48,089 bases of DNA, taken from Bacteroidales bacterium. GTDB lineage: Bacteria > Bacteroidota > Bacteroidia > Bacteroidales > JACABE01. The notes under the pieces are model-generated. The model was not told the DNA's origin, did not search any database, and worked only from the letters and a program-made list of their open reading frames with translations. The stretch spans positions 1-48,089 of the forward strand of contig JAHEYQ010000010.1 in NCBI GenBank assembly GCA_023251515.1, given 5' to 3'. The number at the start of each line of letters is the position of its first letter. Position 1 is the stretch's first letter. The position numbers and the translations under genes are program-made. Below, in pieces: positions 29,963 to 40,579 of this stretch.

Positions 29963-31492
29963 TTATTCCCATTCGATAGTAGCAGGAGGTTTCGAACTAA
30001 TGTCATAAACCACTCTGTTAACACCTTTTACTTTATTAATAATATCACTTGAAACTTTAGCCAAAAATTCATAGGGCAAATGTGACCAATCAGCTGTCAT
30101 TCCGTCAGTTGAGCTTACTGCACGCAAAGCAACGACTTGCTCATATGTACGTTCGTCTCCCATAACTCCAACAGATTGAACAGGTAAGAGAATAGCACCT
30201 GCCTGCCAAACTTTTGTATAAAGATTTTGTGCTTTTAATTCTTCAATATATATATGATCAACCTCTTGCAGGATTCTAACTTTTTCAGGTGTAATGTCAC
30301 CTAAAATCCTGATTCCCAATCCAGGACCAGGAAAGGGATGTCGGTTTAACAACTCATCTTTTAACCCCAAAGCTTTACCAACTCTTCTTACTTCGTCTTT
30401 AAACAAAGTATTTAAGGGTTCGACAATTTTAAGCTTCATATAATCAGGTAATCCCCCAACATTATGATGAGATTTAATGGTAGCAGAAGGACCATTAACT
30501 GACATTGATTCAATAACATCAGGATAAATTGTCCCTTGACCTAACCACTTAACATCTTCAATACGATGTGATTCAATATCAAAAACATCGATAAAAGTTT
30601 TGCCGATAGCTTTACGTTTTGCCTCAGGCTCAGATATACCTTTTAAAGCATTGTAAAACAATTCTTTGGCATCAACTCCTTTTACATTCAAACCCATATT
30701 TTCATACGAATGCAAAACGTCTTCAAATTCATTCTTACGCAACAAACCATTGTCAACAAAAATGCAATGCAAATTGCTACCAATAGCTTTATGAAGTAAA
30801 ATTGCAGCTACAGAAGAATCAACACCACCTGATAAACCTAAGACCACTTTGTCATTTCCTAGTTTTTGTTTAAGTTCACTTATAGTTGATTCAACAAAAG
30901 AAACAGGAGTCCATGATTGTTCACATTTACAAATATTTACAACAAAATTCTGCAATAAATTCATACCCTCTGTTGAATGATAAACTTCTGGATGAAATTG
31001 AATTCCATAAGTTTGCTCATTAGCAATTTTAAAAGCACTTACTCTCACATTGGATGTACTAGCAATAATATCAAAATCAGTAGGAACAGTCAAAATGGTA
31101 TCACCATGCGACATCCAAACCTGAGAACCATCTGTCATTCCTTTCATTAAATCACTTTCGTGATTAATAAATGAAAGATTGGCACGACCATATTCGCGAA
31201 TGGTTGAAGGGAGAACTTCGCCACCATTAGTATGAGAAAGAAACTGAGCACCATAACAAACTCCAAGTAAAGGAAATTTACCCTTAATTTTACTCAGATC
31301 GGGATATGGAGCATTAATATCGCGTACCGAAAATGGACTTCCCGACAATATAACTCCTTTAATATCTGATGTTAATTCAGGTATTTTATTGAAAGGATGA
31401 ATCTCGCAATAAACGTTTAATTCTCTAACCCTACGAGCAATCAATTGGGTGTATTGTGAACCGAAATCAAGAATAAGAATGGTCTGATGCAT
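29963..31492 (-). CDS. guaA: GMP synthase (glutamine-hydrolysing)
   Basis: GuaA converts XMP to GMP using glutamine and ATP. The 509 residues match. The N-terminal class-I glutamine amidotransferase domain ([15 protein letters not shown] at the start) has the catalytic Cys in [11 protein letters not shown] (about 79) and His/Glu in [11 protein letters not shown] (about 166-168). The ATP-pyrophosphatase domain has the PP-loop [14 protein letters not shown] (about 217-230). The dimerisation domain contains [15 protein letters not shown] and ends KPPATIEWE as usual. It follows the M23 peptidase gene by 10 bases. Confidence 0.98.
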   Translation of the reverse strand: MHQTILILDFGSQYTQLIARRVRELNVYCEIHPFNKIPELTSDIKGVILSGSPFSVRDINAPYPDLSKIKGKFPLLGVCYGAQFLSHTNGGEVLPSTIREYGRANLSFINHESDLMKGMTDGSQVWMSHGDTILTVPTDFDIIASTSNVRVSAFKIANEQTYGIQFHPEVYHSTEGMNLLQNFVVNICKCEQSWTPVSFVESTISELKQKLGNDKVVLGLSGGVDSSVAAILLHKAIGSNLHCIFVDNGLLRKNEFEDVLHSYENMGLNVKGVDAKELFYNALKGISEPEAKRKAIGKTFIDVFDIESHRIEDVKWLGQGTIYPDVIESMSVNGPSATIKSHHNVGGLPDYMKLKIVEPLNTLFKDEVRRVGKALGLKDELLNRHPFPGPGLGIRILGDITPEKVRILQEVDHIYIEELKAQNLYTKVWQAGAILLPVQSVGVMGDERTYEQVVALRAVSSTDGMTADWSHLPYEFLAKVSSDIINKVKGVNRVVYDISSKPPATIEWE

Positions 31493-31502
31493 TTCCGTTG
31501 TT

Positions 31503-33251
31503 TTATTTATTAATTAAAAGATTCAATTCGCTACTGTTTTTTTTGTTGTCTTCAACAGTTATTTTCAATTGATTGCTTCCAACACAAAGCTGATTATCTA
31601 TAACATAAGTAAGCCGATTGTTTTTAGAATCAAATTCCATCAAAACCCATTTCCCATTTAGTGTTGCCCTATAATTTGCAATACCTGATAACTCATCCGT
31701 AATTTTGAAATCAAGAGATTTCTGGCGTTTATCTAATGTTTTCTGACTATAATTCAATGCTTTAATCACCGGAGCAATTGTATCAATTGAAACGGCAAAA
31801 TTACCAAAATTATTGATATTTGTCATTACAAATCCATCTTTAAATTTCCCTCCGACTGAAACAATTTTATTGTCATTTTTTATCCTGATTATTAATAACT
31901 TCGAAAGTAATGAATCAACAATACTATCGTTTTTTAATAACATAGTAATACTTTTATTAATTGGGACATTTGCATCATGAATTTCAAATATGTCAGAAAA
32001 AAACTTTTGGGCATCATTCGATTTATATGATTTTATTTTCAAAAATATATTTTCGTACAAGGAATTTTGAGTAAAAAACAATTTAATTTTTTCACTTGAA
32101 AACATATTTGAGTTCAGACAATCAATAAAATAAGTGCTATCAACTAAATTTGTGTCTGTATTAAATATTTCATTTATGTCTTTTTTTACCGCAAAATTTA
32201 ATTCACTGAAATTTCCAGCAAAATCTTCTGTTTTATATTTTATTTGATGGGTATTATCGTCTGAAATATTAATGATTCCATTATTATAAATTGTATCAAA
32301 AATATTAAGTTTATTTCCAGGTAATAACTTTGATTGAATAAATTTTTTATTAGTTTCTACAAATAACTTATAGTTAATCAATGCATTAACATATCTGGTT
32401 TCATCAAATGAAAATTTATTAAAGATAAGTTTCTGAATAAGAATCGAATCAAAGTATAAAGCTAATTTATAAATTCCATTTTTAGAAAAACTTCTTTCAC
32501 TTTTATCATAGCAAGATATACCCAATGAAAATTCGGAAGGAAACAACAATGTATCTTTTTGAGAAATAAAAAAACGATTATCTATATTGTTGACATTAAA
32601 AATATTATAATTCTTCGAGCGTTCATTAACGCATAAAATTTTATCAATAACAGGAGGAATTGAGTCCTTAATTTCAAAACCAAATAACTGAGGATTAATT
32701 GGAATTTCTTTTTTGGCTTCTCTGATTTCAAAATGAAGATGAGGACCATCGGAACTTCCACTATTACCAGACAAAGCTATGGTATCGCCTTTTTTAATCC
32801 GAATTTCATTGGGATGTAAAGATAGATCTATTTCGAAACTCTCCTTTTGATATTGTTTTTTGCGTAAGTATTTGGTTATTTTCAGATTAAATTGTTTTAA
32901 ATGACCATAAACACTAACATATCCATTTGGATGGGTTAAGTACAATGCATTTCCATATCCTGTCGAAGAAACCTTAATTCTTGACACATAAGCATCTGCA
33001 ATGGCATAAACATTAAAACCTTCCATTTCATTCGTCTTCAAATCTAAACCAGAATGCAAATGATTAGTTCTCAATTCACCAAAATTACCTGCTAATTCTA
33101 ATGGTATATCCAGAGGCGATGAAAAATAATTGACCGGAAATTGTTGTTGAGAAAAAACGGATTGTAAACCAAAGGAAACAAAATATAAAATCAACACAAT
33201 GAGTTGCTTTAATGGTATGCCAAAAAAGACATTGTTCTTCCTTCTTTTCAT
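31503..33251 (-). CDS. M23-family (LytM-type) metallopeptidase
   Basis: The start at 33251 gives 582 residues with an n-region MKRRKNN and a hydrophobic signal ([22 protein letters not shown]). An ATG at 33302 is a possible longer start. The peptidase domain is N-terminal (about 30-190), with zinc motifs [11 protein letters not shown] (HxxxD) and [11 protein letters not shown] (HxH) both intact, so it should cut peptidoglycan peptides. The remaining 390 residues are beta-rich and unrecognised, with an Ig-like look near the end ([29 protein letters not shown]). It acts in the periplasm. It lies between the MFS transporter gene and guaA in one transcription unit. Confidence 0.88.
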   Translation of the reverse strand: MKRRKNNVFFGIPLKQLIVLILYFVSFGLQSVFSQQQFPVNYFSSPLDIPLELAGNFGELRTNHLHSGLDLKTNEMEGFNVYAIADAYVSRIKVSSTGYGNALYLTHPNGYVSVYGHLKQFNLKITKYLRKKQYQKESFEIDLSLHPNEIRIKKGDTIALSGNSGSSDGPHLHFEIREAKKEIPINPQLFGFEIKDSIPPVIDKILCVNERSKNYNIFNVNNIDNRFFISQKDTLLFPSEFSLGISCYDKSERSFSKNGIYKLALYFDSILIQKLIFNKFSFDETRYVNALINYKLFVETNKKFIQSKLLPGNKLNIFDTIYNNGIINISDDNTHQIKYKTEDFAGNFSELNFAVKKDINEIFNTDTNLVDSTYFIDCLNSNMFSSEKIKLFFTQNSLYENIFLKIKSYKSNDAQKFFSDIFEIHDANVPINKSITMLLKNDSIVDSLLSKLLIIRIKNDNKIVSVGGKFKDGFVMTNINNFGNFAVSIDTIAPVIKALNYSQKTLDKRQKSLDFKITDELSGIANYRATLNGKWVLMEFDSKNNRLTYVIDNQLCVGSNQLKITVEDNKKNSSELNLLINK

Positions 33252-33310
33252 CAGAAAAAGTCTACAAAATATATAGCTCGTTGTTATTGAATATTTTATC
33301 ATAGCTATAT

Positions 33311-34483
33311 TTATTTTTCGTTTATTTTAATCATTAGAAAATAAATAGCAACAAAAGCTACACCAATTCCCGAAAAGACAAACATATATCTGGGATCTAT
33401 CATAAATAAAACGCCGGCAATACTACTAGCTATCATTGTAAAAATGCTGAGAAAACTAGTGTAAAATCCAATCGCTGTAGCGGTGTTAGACTTGTCTGTA
33501 ATGTTTGTTATCAGTGCTTTGGAAACACCTTCGGTAGATGCAGCATAAATTCCATAAACAAAGAACAATAAAGCAAAGTGCCATATTTCATAAGAAAATG
33601 TCATTCCTAAATATACAATTGCAAAGCTGATTAATCCAAAAACCAATATTTTCTTCATCCCGATTTTATCTGCAAGAATGCCAATAGGCATTGATAATAA
33701 AGCATATACGAGATTGTAAAAAATATAAACCCCAATCATTTGTATATCACTCAAACCTTTCGACTTAAGTAAAAGCAACAAAAATGCATCAGAACTATTG
33801 AAAAAAGCGAATGCCAATAGACCGATTAAGAGCATTTTATAATTTTTTCCAGCAATTTTCCAATAAGATAAATATGAAAAAAAGCCAGGTTTTTTAATTG
33901 GTTTGTGAATGGACTTTTTTTCTTTAATAAAAAAAGTAATAATTATTGAAAACAACCCAGGAGCAAAAGCAATGACAAACAACCATTTATATTGTTCAGG
34001 ATAAAAATAAAGATAAATTAAAGCCAAAACCGGACCAACAGAAGCACCCAAAGTATCAAATGCACGATGAAAGCCAAAAACTCTTGCTTTATATTCAGCT
34101 GTAGTTTCATCGCTTAAAATGGCATCTCTTGCACTGGTTCTTACTCCTTTGCCAAGTCTATCAAAAGTTCGGGCAGCAAAAATCCACAAAGGAGCCGTAA
34201 AAAATGCCATTAATGGTTTAGATATAGCACTTAATAAATATCCAATCTGAACAAAAGGCAATCGTTTACCGGTTTTGTCCGATAAATTACCGAAATATCC
34301 TTTGCTAATTCCTGCTGTAGCCTCTGCAATTCCCTCAAGAATACCAATTAAAGCAATTGAAAACCCAATGGATTTTAAGTAAACCGGCATAATAGGATAT
34401 AGCATTTCACTGGCTATGTCGTTAAAAAAACTAACCAAAGAAATCAAAAGTATTGTTCTTGTTATTATTTTATTCCTGCCCAT
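33311..34483 (-). CDS. Major facilitator superfamily transporter
   Basis: The 390-residue protein has 12 predicted membrane segments and the MFS loop-2/3 signature GYFGNLSDKTGKRLPF (about 65-80), with a matching motif GILADKIGMKKILV in the second half. The segment RTFDRLGKGVRTSARDAIL is characteristic of one MFS subgroup common in Bacteroidota, of unknown substrate. The loop between segments 6 and 7 is basic (IKEKKSIHKPIKKPG). It is first in the minus-strand group with the M23 peptidase, guaA and LysM genes. Its promoter faces that of the Ehr-like operon. Confidence 0.88.
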   Translation of the reverse strand: MGRNKIITRTILLISLVSFFNDIASEMLYPIMPVYLKSIGFSIALIGILEGIAEATAGISKGYFGNLSDKTGKRLPFVQIGYLLSAISKPLMAFFTAPLWIFAARTFDRLGKGVRTSARDAILSDETTAEYKARVFGFHRAFDTLGASVGPVLALIYLYFYPEQYKWLFVIAFAPGLFSIIITFFIKEKKSIHKPIKKPGFFSYLSYWKIAGKNYKMLLIGLLAFAFFNSSDAFLLLLLKSKGLSDIQMIGVYIFYNLVYALLSMPIGILADKIGMKKILVFGLISFAIVYLGMTFSYEIWHFALLFFVYGIYAASTEGVSKALITNITDKSNTATAIGFYTSFLSIFTMIASSIAGVLFMIDPRYMFVFSGIGVAFVAIYFLMIKINEK

Positions 34484-34517
34484 TAATTAGCATTAAAATA
34501 TTATTAACACATCAGTA

Positions 34518-34525
34518 CAAAATTA
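34518..34525 (-). promoter_or_regulatory. -7 element of the MFS-M23-guaA-LysM unit
   Basis: The minus strand reads TAATTTTG, with a TTTG about 15-16 bases upstream. The start would lie near 34511, about 28 bases before the MFS ATG. Confidence 0.45.
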
Positions 34526-34713
34526 AAAAAAATACGATTACAAATCTTTCATTTTTCGTGCATTTAATAACAATCTGATGTTAATAACCAATATTTAATC
34601 TTTACAGTATTCAACAACATTGTGTTATATCCATGTTAATTTAAAAATATTTCAGAATCAAAACAAAGACAGCAATTTAGAAATTATTTTAATACTTGAT
34701 AATACAGTTCAGT

Positions 34714-34741
34714 TTTGTTCAAATAAAATAATGTAATTTTG
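34714..34741 (+). promoter_or_regulatory. Promoter of the Ehr/Hyf-like operon
   Basis: TTTG at 34714-34717 and TAATTTTG at 34734-34741, 16-base spacer. The start would be near 34748, leaving a leader of about 65 bases. Confidence 0.5.
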
Positions 34742-34812
34742 CATTTTTAGTTCACTTATCAATATATCTTGATTCTAAGCGAGATTATAAATTGTATTAA
34801 TTTATAAATGAA

Positions 34813-36810
34813 ATGATTGGATTCGATTTAACGATTAACCTATCTTTGGGAATAACGCTTTTTGCTATTATTGCCATGTTTTTCGCACCATTAAAGCTGA
34901 AATCAAATCTGGCTGCTTTTTCTATACAGATAAATGCTGCTCTTTATAGCTGGTTATGTTTTCCGGCACTTTATGGCAATGTGGTGGAATATTCGTTGAA
35001 TGCTGGAAACTTTATGGGAAATATCCCACTTCGGATTGATGCATTATCTGCTTGGTTTATTATCATTATCAGTTTTACTACACTAACAGGTGTAATTTAT
35101 GGAGGCGGTTATCTTAAAGCCTATCAGTCAACTAAACCCGAACTTAATCTGCATTGGATATTATTTATTTTGTTTCAGCTTTCGATGATTTGGGTTTGTA
35201 TGTTGCAACACGGATTGGCATTTCTTATTGCATGGGAAATCATGTCGTTGTCCTCCATGATGTTGGTTATTTTCGAACATAATAATTCGAAAACCATAAA
35301 AGCAGGCATTAACTATATGGTTCAGATGCATATAGGTGTGGTTTTGCTTACCGTTGGCTTTATCTGGGTTTATTTCCAGACAGGCAGTTTTGATTTCAAT
35401 GCTCTCCATACTTTTTTCAATGGCAATTCAAATATCTGGTTATTTCTGATTTTCTTTCTTGGTTTTGGTTTCAAAGCCGGATTTATTCCATTACATACTT
35501 GGTTACCTCATGCCCATCCGGCAGCACCATCGCATGTTTCGGGAGTAATGTCGGGAGTTATCGTAAAATTAGGTATTTACGGAATTTTCAGAATAATTAC
35601 GTTTTTAAAAACTGATTTTCTGTTACTTGGCGAAATTATTGTTTCCGTTTCTGTTATTACCGGATTATATGGAATACTCAATGCTGCTGTACATCGCGAT
35701 TTTAAGCGGATGCTGGCTTATTGTACCATCGAAAATATTGGGATAATCGGAATCGGAATCGGAATTGGTATGATGGGATTGGGGAATAATAATCCGATGC
35801 TTTATTATCTGGGCTTTGGAGGTGCTTTGCTACATGTACTTAATCATTCATTGTTCAAATCCTTGCTTTTCTATTCAGCAGGTTCGGTTTATCAGCAAAC
35901 CCACACCCGAAACATGGAACGTTTGGGTGGTTTGATAAAAACTATGCCCAAAACTGCAATAATTTTTCTGATCGGGGCAATAGCTATTGGCGGAATTCCT
36001 CCATTTAATGGTTTTGTTTCAGAATTTATTATTTATAGCGGATTACTGGAAGGAATGAAGTCATGCAGCTTAAACCAACTTAGTTTACTGATACTTACTT
36101 TTGCCGGACTTAGTGTAATTGGAGGAATTTCCATTCTTGCTTTTACCAAAGCTTTCGGAACTATTTTTCTGGGAACAGAACGTGAAAAATTAGTTCACAA
36201 GCCTGTTGAAGTTTCCTTAAGAATGCTTTTTCCTCAATATCTGATAATTGCAGTAATGCTTACTGTATCGTTTTTTCCACAAATTTACTTAAAAGCTATA
36301 AGCAACATATTGGTTTATAATGATATTCATAATTTTCAACATTATGGTTTTAATCATTCTGTTTCGATTATTTCAAATATTAGTATTTATTCCTTTGCTT
36401 TTATAATTATTATTGCAATAATCTGGGGAATCCGTTTGTGGGTTACAAAAAGGAAAACCCTTAAATATGATGCAACCTGGGGCTGTGGCTATGTGGGGGT
36501 TATTCCCAAAGCCCAATATAGCGGCAAATCTTTTTCAAAACCGCTTAGTAAAATATTGAGTTTTATTATTATAGAAAAGAAGAAGTATAATGAAATTAAA
36601 TCGGGTGAGATATTTCCAAATGAAAGAAAATATGCATCAAATTATCACGATTTTTTTGAATTTTTCTTTATCAAAACATTAAGTAAAAGATTGATTTATT
36701 CAACGAATTATTTCAAATTTATACAAAACGGCAGAATACAATCCTATGTAATTTATGGAGTAGTATTTGTTGTTATTATATTCATTATTACTGCTTTAAA
36801 AATTATATAA
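34813..36810 (+). CDS. HyfB/NuoL-like proton-translocating membrane subunit 1 (Ehr-type complex)
   Basis: The 665-residue protein is a Mrp/NuoL-type antiporter-like subunit with about 16 membrane segments. Proton-path residues are in place: Glu in LIAWEIMSLSS, Lys in LGFGFKAGFIPLHTWLP, the His-rich loop HAHPAAPSHVSGVMSGVIVKLG and a later Glu in NGFVSEFIIY. Length matches Escherichia coli HyfB (672). The C-terminal 150 residues form a less conserved tail with ATWGCGYVG. The TAA overlaps the ATG of the next, paralogous gene by one base. Such subunits pump ions in group 4 hydrogenases and related complexes; here the partner large subunit lacks NiFe ligands. Confidence 0.9.
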   Translation: MIGFDLTINLSLGITLFAIIAMFFAPLKLKSNLAAFSIQINAALYSWLCFPALYGNVVEYSLNAGNFMGNIPLRIDALSAWFIIIISFTTLTGVIYGGGYLKAYQSTKPELNLHWILFILFQLSMIWVCMLQHGLAFLIAWEIMSLSSMMLVIFEHNNSKTIKAGINYMVQMHIGVVLLTVGFIWVYFQTGSFDFNALHTFFNGNSNIWLFLIFFLGFGFKAGFIPLHTWLPHAHPAAPSHVSGVMSGVIVKLGIYGIFRIITFLKTDFLLLGEIIVSVSVITGLYGILNAAVHRDFKRMLAYCTIENIGIIGIGIGIGMMGLGNNNPMLYYLGFGGALLHVLNHSLFKSLLFYSAGSVYQQTHTRNMERLGGLIKTMPKTAIIFLIGAIAIGGIPPFNGFVSEFIIYSGLLEGMKSCSLNQLSLLILTFAGLSVIGGISILAFTKAFGTIFLGTEREKLVHKPVEVSLRMLFPQYLIIAVMLTVSFFPQIYLKAISNILVYNDIHNFQHYGFNHSVSIISNISIYSFAFIIIIAIIWGIRLWVTKRKTLKYDATWGCGYVGVIPKAQYSGKSFSKPLSKILSFIIIEKKKYNEIKSGEIFPNERKYASNYHDFFEFFFIKTLSKRLIYSTNYFKFIQNGRIQSYVIYGVVFVVIIFIITALKII

Positions 36811-38828
36811 TGAGAATAATTGAAGCATTTGTAATATTACCACTGGTTTTTGCATTTCTTATCCCTTTTGTAAAAGAAAAAGGGAAGGGAATAATAGTGA
36901 TTATGGTAATACTGATTAATGCTCTGCTTTCATCATATTTTGCTGTTAATTCGCTTTTAGGAAAATCATATGAATTCTTTCTGCCCGGAAGTTTAATTTC
37001 AGGTTTAATACCGATTCGTATCGATAGTTTATCCGGCTGGTTTATACTGATAATCAATTTTGTATTTATTACCGGATGCTTTTATGGACTTTTCTATATG
37101 AAGGCTTATAAAAAACAGAAAAACAGCATCAGTCTTCATGCAATTTCATTTATCATATTACATTCAACTCTTATAAGCCTGTGTGTAATTCAAAACAGTC
37201 TGGTTTTTCTGGTTGTATGGGAAATAATGGCACTATCTGCTTTTCTGGTAATAATTTTTGAAAACGAAAAATCTGCAACAGTAAAAGCAGGTATCAATTA
37301 TCTGATTCAATCTCATGTATGCATTTTATTTCTGATGTTTGGATTTATATGGGCAGCAATAGATCAGAACAGTTTCGATTTTAAAAATATAAGCTTATTT
37401 ACTTCGGGTAATGATGGGAAAGCTATTATTTTATTTCTGATTTTTTTTATCGGATTTGCCATCAAATCAGGTTTTGTTCCATTTCACACCTGGTTACCTT
37501 ATGCACATCCGGCAGCTCCTGCTCATATTTCGGGAATAATGTCGGGCGTAATTATTAAAATCGGAATTTTTGGCATTCTTCGTATGATATTGCTAATAAA
37601 GCCTGATTATACACTTATCGGATATATAATTCTGACGGTATCTGTTATTTCAGGTTTATATGGTGTAATGCAGGCAATTATTCAGCATAATTTAAAGAAA
37701 CTGCTTGCTTATCACAGTATTGAAAATATTGGTATAATAGGCATTGGTATCGGGATTGGATGTATAGGAATGGGTTCTGGTAATCAAACGCTTACAACCC
37801 TCGGATTTGCCGGAGCATTATTACATACCTTAAATCATGGACTATTCAAATCCTTATTGTTTTATACTGCCGGAAATGTGTATCAGGCAACACATACCCT
37901 TAATATTGAAAACTTAGGTGGATTAGTGAAAAAGATGCCACAAACCACTTTTTTATTTTTAATTGCCGCTATTGCTATTTCAGGGATTCCTCCTTTTAAT
38001 GGATTTGTATCAGAGTTCCTGATTTACAATGGTCTATATAGCTGGTTGCACAATGCAACACTTGCTGCTTTAATTACCATAGTGTTTTCAATTTTAGCTC
38101 TGGTTTTAATCGGAGGTTTGGCAATGCTATGTTTTACCAAAGCATTTGGCATCGTATTTCTGGGAAATCCCCGGCAGCAGTTTAATCATGAAGTAAAGGA
38201 AGTTTCTTTATTTCAGCTTATTCCACTTTATCTGATTGCATTTTTTATAGTTTTTATTGGTTTATTCCCTGATTTATTTTTAAATGTTCTGAATTATCCT
38301 GTTTCGTTGTTTACAGGAATTTTAGACAAGAATTTTAAACCTTTTAATACTGTAGTTGCAATTCGGTCTATTAGCCAGACAATGTGGGTTTTGATTTTAG
38401 TAGTAATCCTTGTATTTTCAATAAGAAGATTTATTACCAGAAAAAAAAGCATAGTAACACTTACCACCTGGGGATGCGGATATGTTGGTATAGCAACCAA
38501 AACCCAATATACAGCCAATTCATTTATCAGACCTTACAGAAAACTTTTCAAACCATTTTTGCTTATTTTTAAACATAAAAAAAATATAGAAGGAATTTTT
38601 CCGGATAGTGCTCATTATGAATCACATTCTTATGATAAAATTGAAAAAATGCTGATTGACAATCCGATAAGAGCTTATAAGTCTTTTTTGGGAAAATTTG
38701 TATTCCTTCAAAATGGGAAATTGCAGTTTTACATAATATATGGAATTACATTTATATTAGCAGTTATTTGTATTCCGATTATTTACAAAATATTTTTTAT
38801 ATTTATTGAATTTTTAAAACAATTATAA
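36810..38828 (+). CDS. HyfB/NuoL-like proton-translocating membrane subunit 2
   Basis: A 672-residue tandem paralogue of the preceding subunit, colinear over its full length. Matching segments are VVWEIMALSAFLVIIFE, IGFAIKSGFVPFHTWLP, HPAAPAHISGIMSGVIIKIG, HSIENIGIIGIGIGIG, NGFVSEFLIYNG and the C-terminal TTWGCGYVG. All key charged residues of the antiporter fold are kept, so both copies should be competent. E. coli hydrogenase 4 has HyfB, HyfD and HyfF as three antiporter-like subunits; here two HyfB-like copies plus one HyfF-like subunit fill these roles. One base separates its stop from the next ATG. Confidence 0.9.
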   Translation: MRIIEAFVILPLVFAFLIPFVKEKGKGIIVIMVILINALLSSYFAVNSLLGKSYEFFLPGSLISGLIPIRIDSLSGWFILIINFVFITGCFYGLFYMKAYKKQKNSISLHAISFIILHSTLISLCVIQNSLVFLVVWEIMALSAFLVIIFENEKSATVKAGINYLIQSHVCILFLMFGFIWAAIDQNSFDFKNISLFTSGNDGKAIILFLIFFIGFAIKSGFVPFHTWLPYAHPAAPAHISGIMSGVIIKIGIFGILRMILLIKPDYTLIGYIILTVSVISGLYGVMQAIIQHNLKKLLAYHSIENIGIIGIGIGIGCIGMGSGNQTLTTLGFAGALLHTLNHGLFKSLLFYTAGNVYQATHTLNIENLGGLVKKMPQTTFLFLIAAIAISGIPPFNGFVSEFLIYNGLYSWLHNATLAALITIVFSILALVLIGGLAMLCFTKAFGIVFLGNPRQQFNHEVKEVSLFQLIPLYLIAFFIVFIGLFPDLFLNVLNYPVSLFTGILDKNFKPFNTVVAIRSISQTMWVLILVVILVFSIRRFITRKKSIVTLTTWGCGYVGIATKTQYTANSFIRPYRKLFKPFLLIFKHKKNIEGIFPDSAHYESHSYDKIEKMLIDNPIRAYKSFLGKFVFLQNGKLQFYIIYGITFILAVICIPIIYKIFFIFIEFLKQL

Positions 38829-38829
38829 T

Positions 38830-39735
38830 ATGCTGAGTTTTATATTGATATTAATAGCAGCAGCTTTTTTTACGGGTATTATTATTCGTACAAAAAGTAT
38901 TTTTTCAGGTCGAAAAGGACCCGGAATATTGCAACCTGTTAAGGATGTAATACGGCTTTTCAGGAAAGGAGCTGTGTATAGCCAAACTACCAGCTTTGTA
39001 TTTCAGATTGCACCTAGTATTTATTTTGCTTCAGTTTTTATGGCAATGTTGGTTGTGCCATTTGGCCAATACAAAGGTTTAATCAGTTTTAACGGCGATT
39101 TTATTTTCTTTGCCTATATTTTGGCTTTGGGTAAGTTTTTCAGCATTATTTCGGCTATGGATACCGGAAGTAGTTTTGAAGGTATGGGTGCCAGCCGCGA
39201 AGCACTTTACTCAATGTTGGCTGAACCAGCTTTTTTTATCTTAATGGGTTCACTGGCTTTGCTTACCGGACATCTGTCGTTTCAGGAAATATTTGCTACA
39301 CTTCATATTGGCTCTTATATAACTTATGCACTAGCTATTCTGGCAACATTTGTAATATTAATGATTGCCATGATAGAGAATAGCCGCATGCCGATAGATG
39401 ATCCGAAAACACATCTGGAATTAACGATGATTCACGAAGTTATGATATTGGATAACAGTGGTTTCGATTTGGGATTGATTTTAACTGCCGGTTATCTGAA
39501 ATTTGCAGTTTACGGAGCTTTGATTGTTAACTTATTTGTAGGTGTAATTCCTTACGAATATACCATACCTATGTTTTTTATCATTCAATTTCTTGTTGCT
39601 GTGGCTATTGGAACTATTGAATCTTTTATGGCTCGATTTAGAATGGGTCATAATGCACAGTTTATATTTGCTTTAACATCAGTAAGTTTATTGATTTTTT
39701 TCGGAGCATTATTGATATTAGGAAAATTTATTTAA
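38830..39735 (+). CDS. HyfC/NuoH-like membrane subunit
   Basis: The 301-residue protein is the NuoH-type subunit that links the hydrophilic arm to the ion pumps. Visible motifs: FSGRKGPGILQPVKDVIRLFRK (about 28-49), DTGSSFEGMGASREALYSMLAEPA (about 112-135) and the charged loop MIENSRMPIDDPKTHLELTMIHE (about 180-202). These carry the Glu/Asp/Arg set of the E-channel. It has about eight membrane segments. A KilA-N gene starts 21 bases later, where a HyfE gene would be expected. Confidence 0.92.
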   Translation: MLSFILILIAAAFFTGIIIRTKSIFSGRKGPGILQPVKDVIRLFRKGAVYSQTTSFVFQIAPSIYFASVFMAMLVVPFGQYKGLISFNGDFIFFAYILALGKFFSIISAMDTGSSFEGMGASREALYSMLAEPAFFILMGSLALLTGHLSFQEIFATLHIGSYITYALAILATFVILMIAMIENSRMPIDDPKTHLELTMIHEVMILDNSGFDLGLILTAGYLKFAVYGALIVNLFVGVIPYEYTIPMFFIIQFLVAVAIGTIESFMARFRMGHNAQFIFALTSVSLLIFFGALLILGKFI

Positions 39736-39756
39736 GTTTATAACGACAAATATAAA

Positions 39757-40560
39757 ATGAAACCAATTACAGTAAAAGAAACAGAAGTTTCTATTATAAT
39801 TATCAACGAAAAGGATTACATTTCGCTTACCGATATGGTAAGAAATATTCAAAATGGATTGTCGTTAATTGAAAAATGGTTAAGAAACAAAAACACAATT
39901 GAATTTCTTGGGATTTGGGAAGAAATGTATAATTCAGATTTTAATTCCCTCGAATTCGAGGGAATTAAAAGTGAAGCCGGATTAAATCGTTTTATTTTAT
40001 CTGTTAAGCAATGGACTGAAAAAACCAATTCAAAAGGGATAATTGCAAAAGCTGGTCGTTATGGTGGCACTTATGCTCACAAAGATATTGCCTTTGAGTT
40101 TGCTTCCTGGGTTAGTCCTGAATTCAAACTCTATTTGCTAAAAGAATTCCAACGACTTAAGGAAGAAGAACACAAACAAATTGGTTGGTCAGCAAAAAGA
40201 GAACTTGCAAACATAAATTATCACATTCATACTGATGCAATTAAACAAAATCTCATTCCGTTAGAATTAAAGCCTGAACAAATATCAATTGTATATGCCA
40301 ACGAAGCTGATGTTTTAAATATGGCACTTTTTGGAATAACGGCAAAATATTGGAGAGATGAAAATCCTCAGTTAAAATGGAATATCCGCGATTATGCAAC
40401 TATAAATGAGCTGATTTGCTTATCAAATATGGAAAACATTAATGCACTTCTAATTAATGAAGGTATTCCTCAAAAGGAAAGGTTGATAAAATTAAATCAA
40501 ATTGCAATTCAACAAATGAGAATTTTACAAAATGTTGAGAATCGTAAACTTTTAAACTAA
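39757..40560 (+). CDS. KilA-N-domain DNA-binding protein inserted in the Ehr/Hyf-like operon
   Basis: The 267-residue cytoplasmic protein has an N-terminal KilA-N domain (about 10-135): EKDYISLTDMVRN, EKWLRNKNTIEFLGIWE, GRYGGTYAHKDIAFEFASWVSPEFKLYLLKEFQ-like features. A C-terminal domain common in Bacteroidota copies follows (FGITAKYWRDENPQ, NMENINALLI, RLIKLNQIAIQQM). KilA-N proteins are phage- or mobile-element-associated DNA binders, usually solitary in this phylum. It has no link to respiratory complexes. It is in the same direction, 21 bases after hyfC-like and 19 bases before hyfE-like, so it would be cotranscribed. Composition is similar to its neighbours, perhaps slightly more AT-rich and Lys/Asn-rich. 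A cargo insertion is the simplest reading. Confidence 0.88.
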   Translation: MKPITVKETEVSIIIINEKDYISLTDMVRNIQNGLSLIEKWLRNKNTIEFLGIWEEMYNSDFNSLEFEGIKSEAGLNRFILSVKQWTEKTNSKGIIAKAGRYGGTYAHKDIAFEFASWVSPEFKLYLLKEFQRLKEEEHKQIGWSAKRELANINYHIHTDAIKQNLIPLELKPEQISIVYANEADVLNMALFGITAKYWRDENPQLKWNIRDYATINELICLSNMENINALLINEGIPQKERLIKLNQIAIQQMRILQNVENRKLLN

Positions 40561-40579
40561 TTAGCAAAAAAAATAAATC

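Larger units (their letters stand above)
34484..34812. other. Divergent promoter region
   Basis: A 329-base AT-rich spacer between the MFS gene and the Ehr-like operon. It holds a minus-strand -7 element at 34518-34525 and a plus-strand promoter at 34714-34741. Several GTTAAT words occur but not in the ordered 11-bp spacing seen at 14531-14567. I see no open frame, RNA or repeat in it. Confidence 0.6.
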
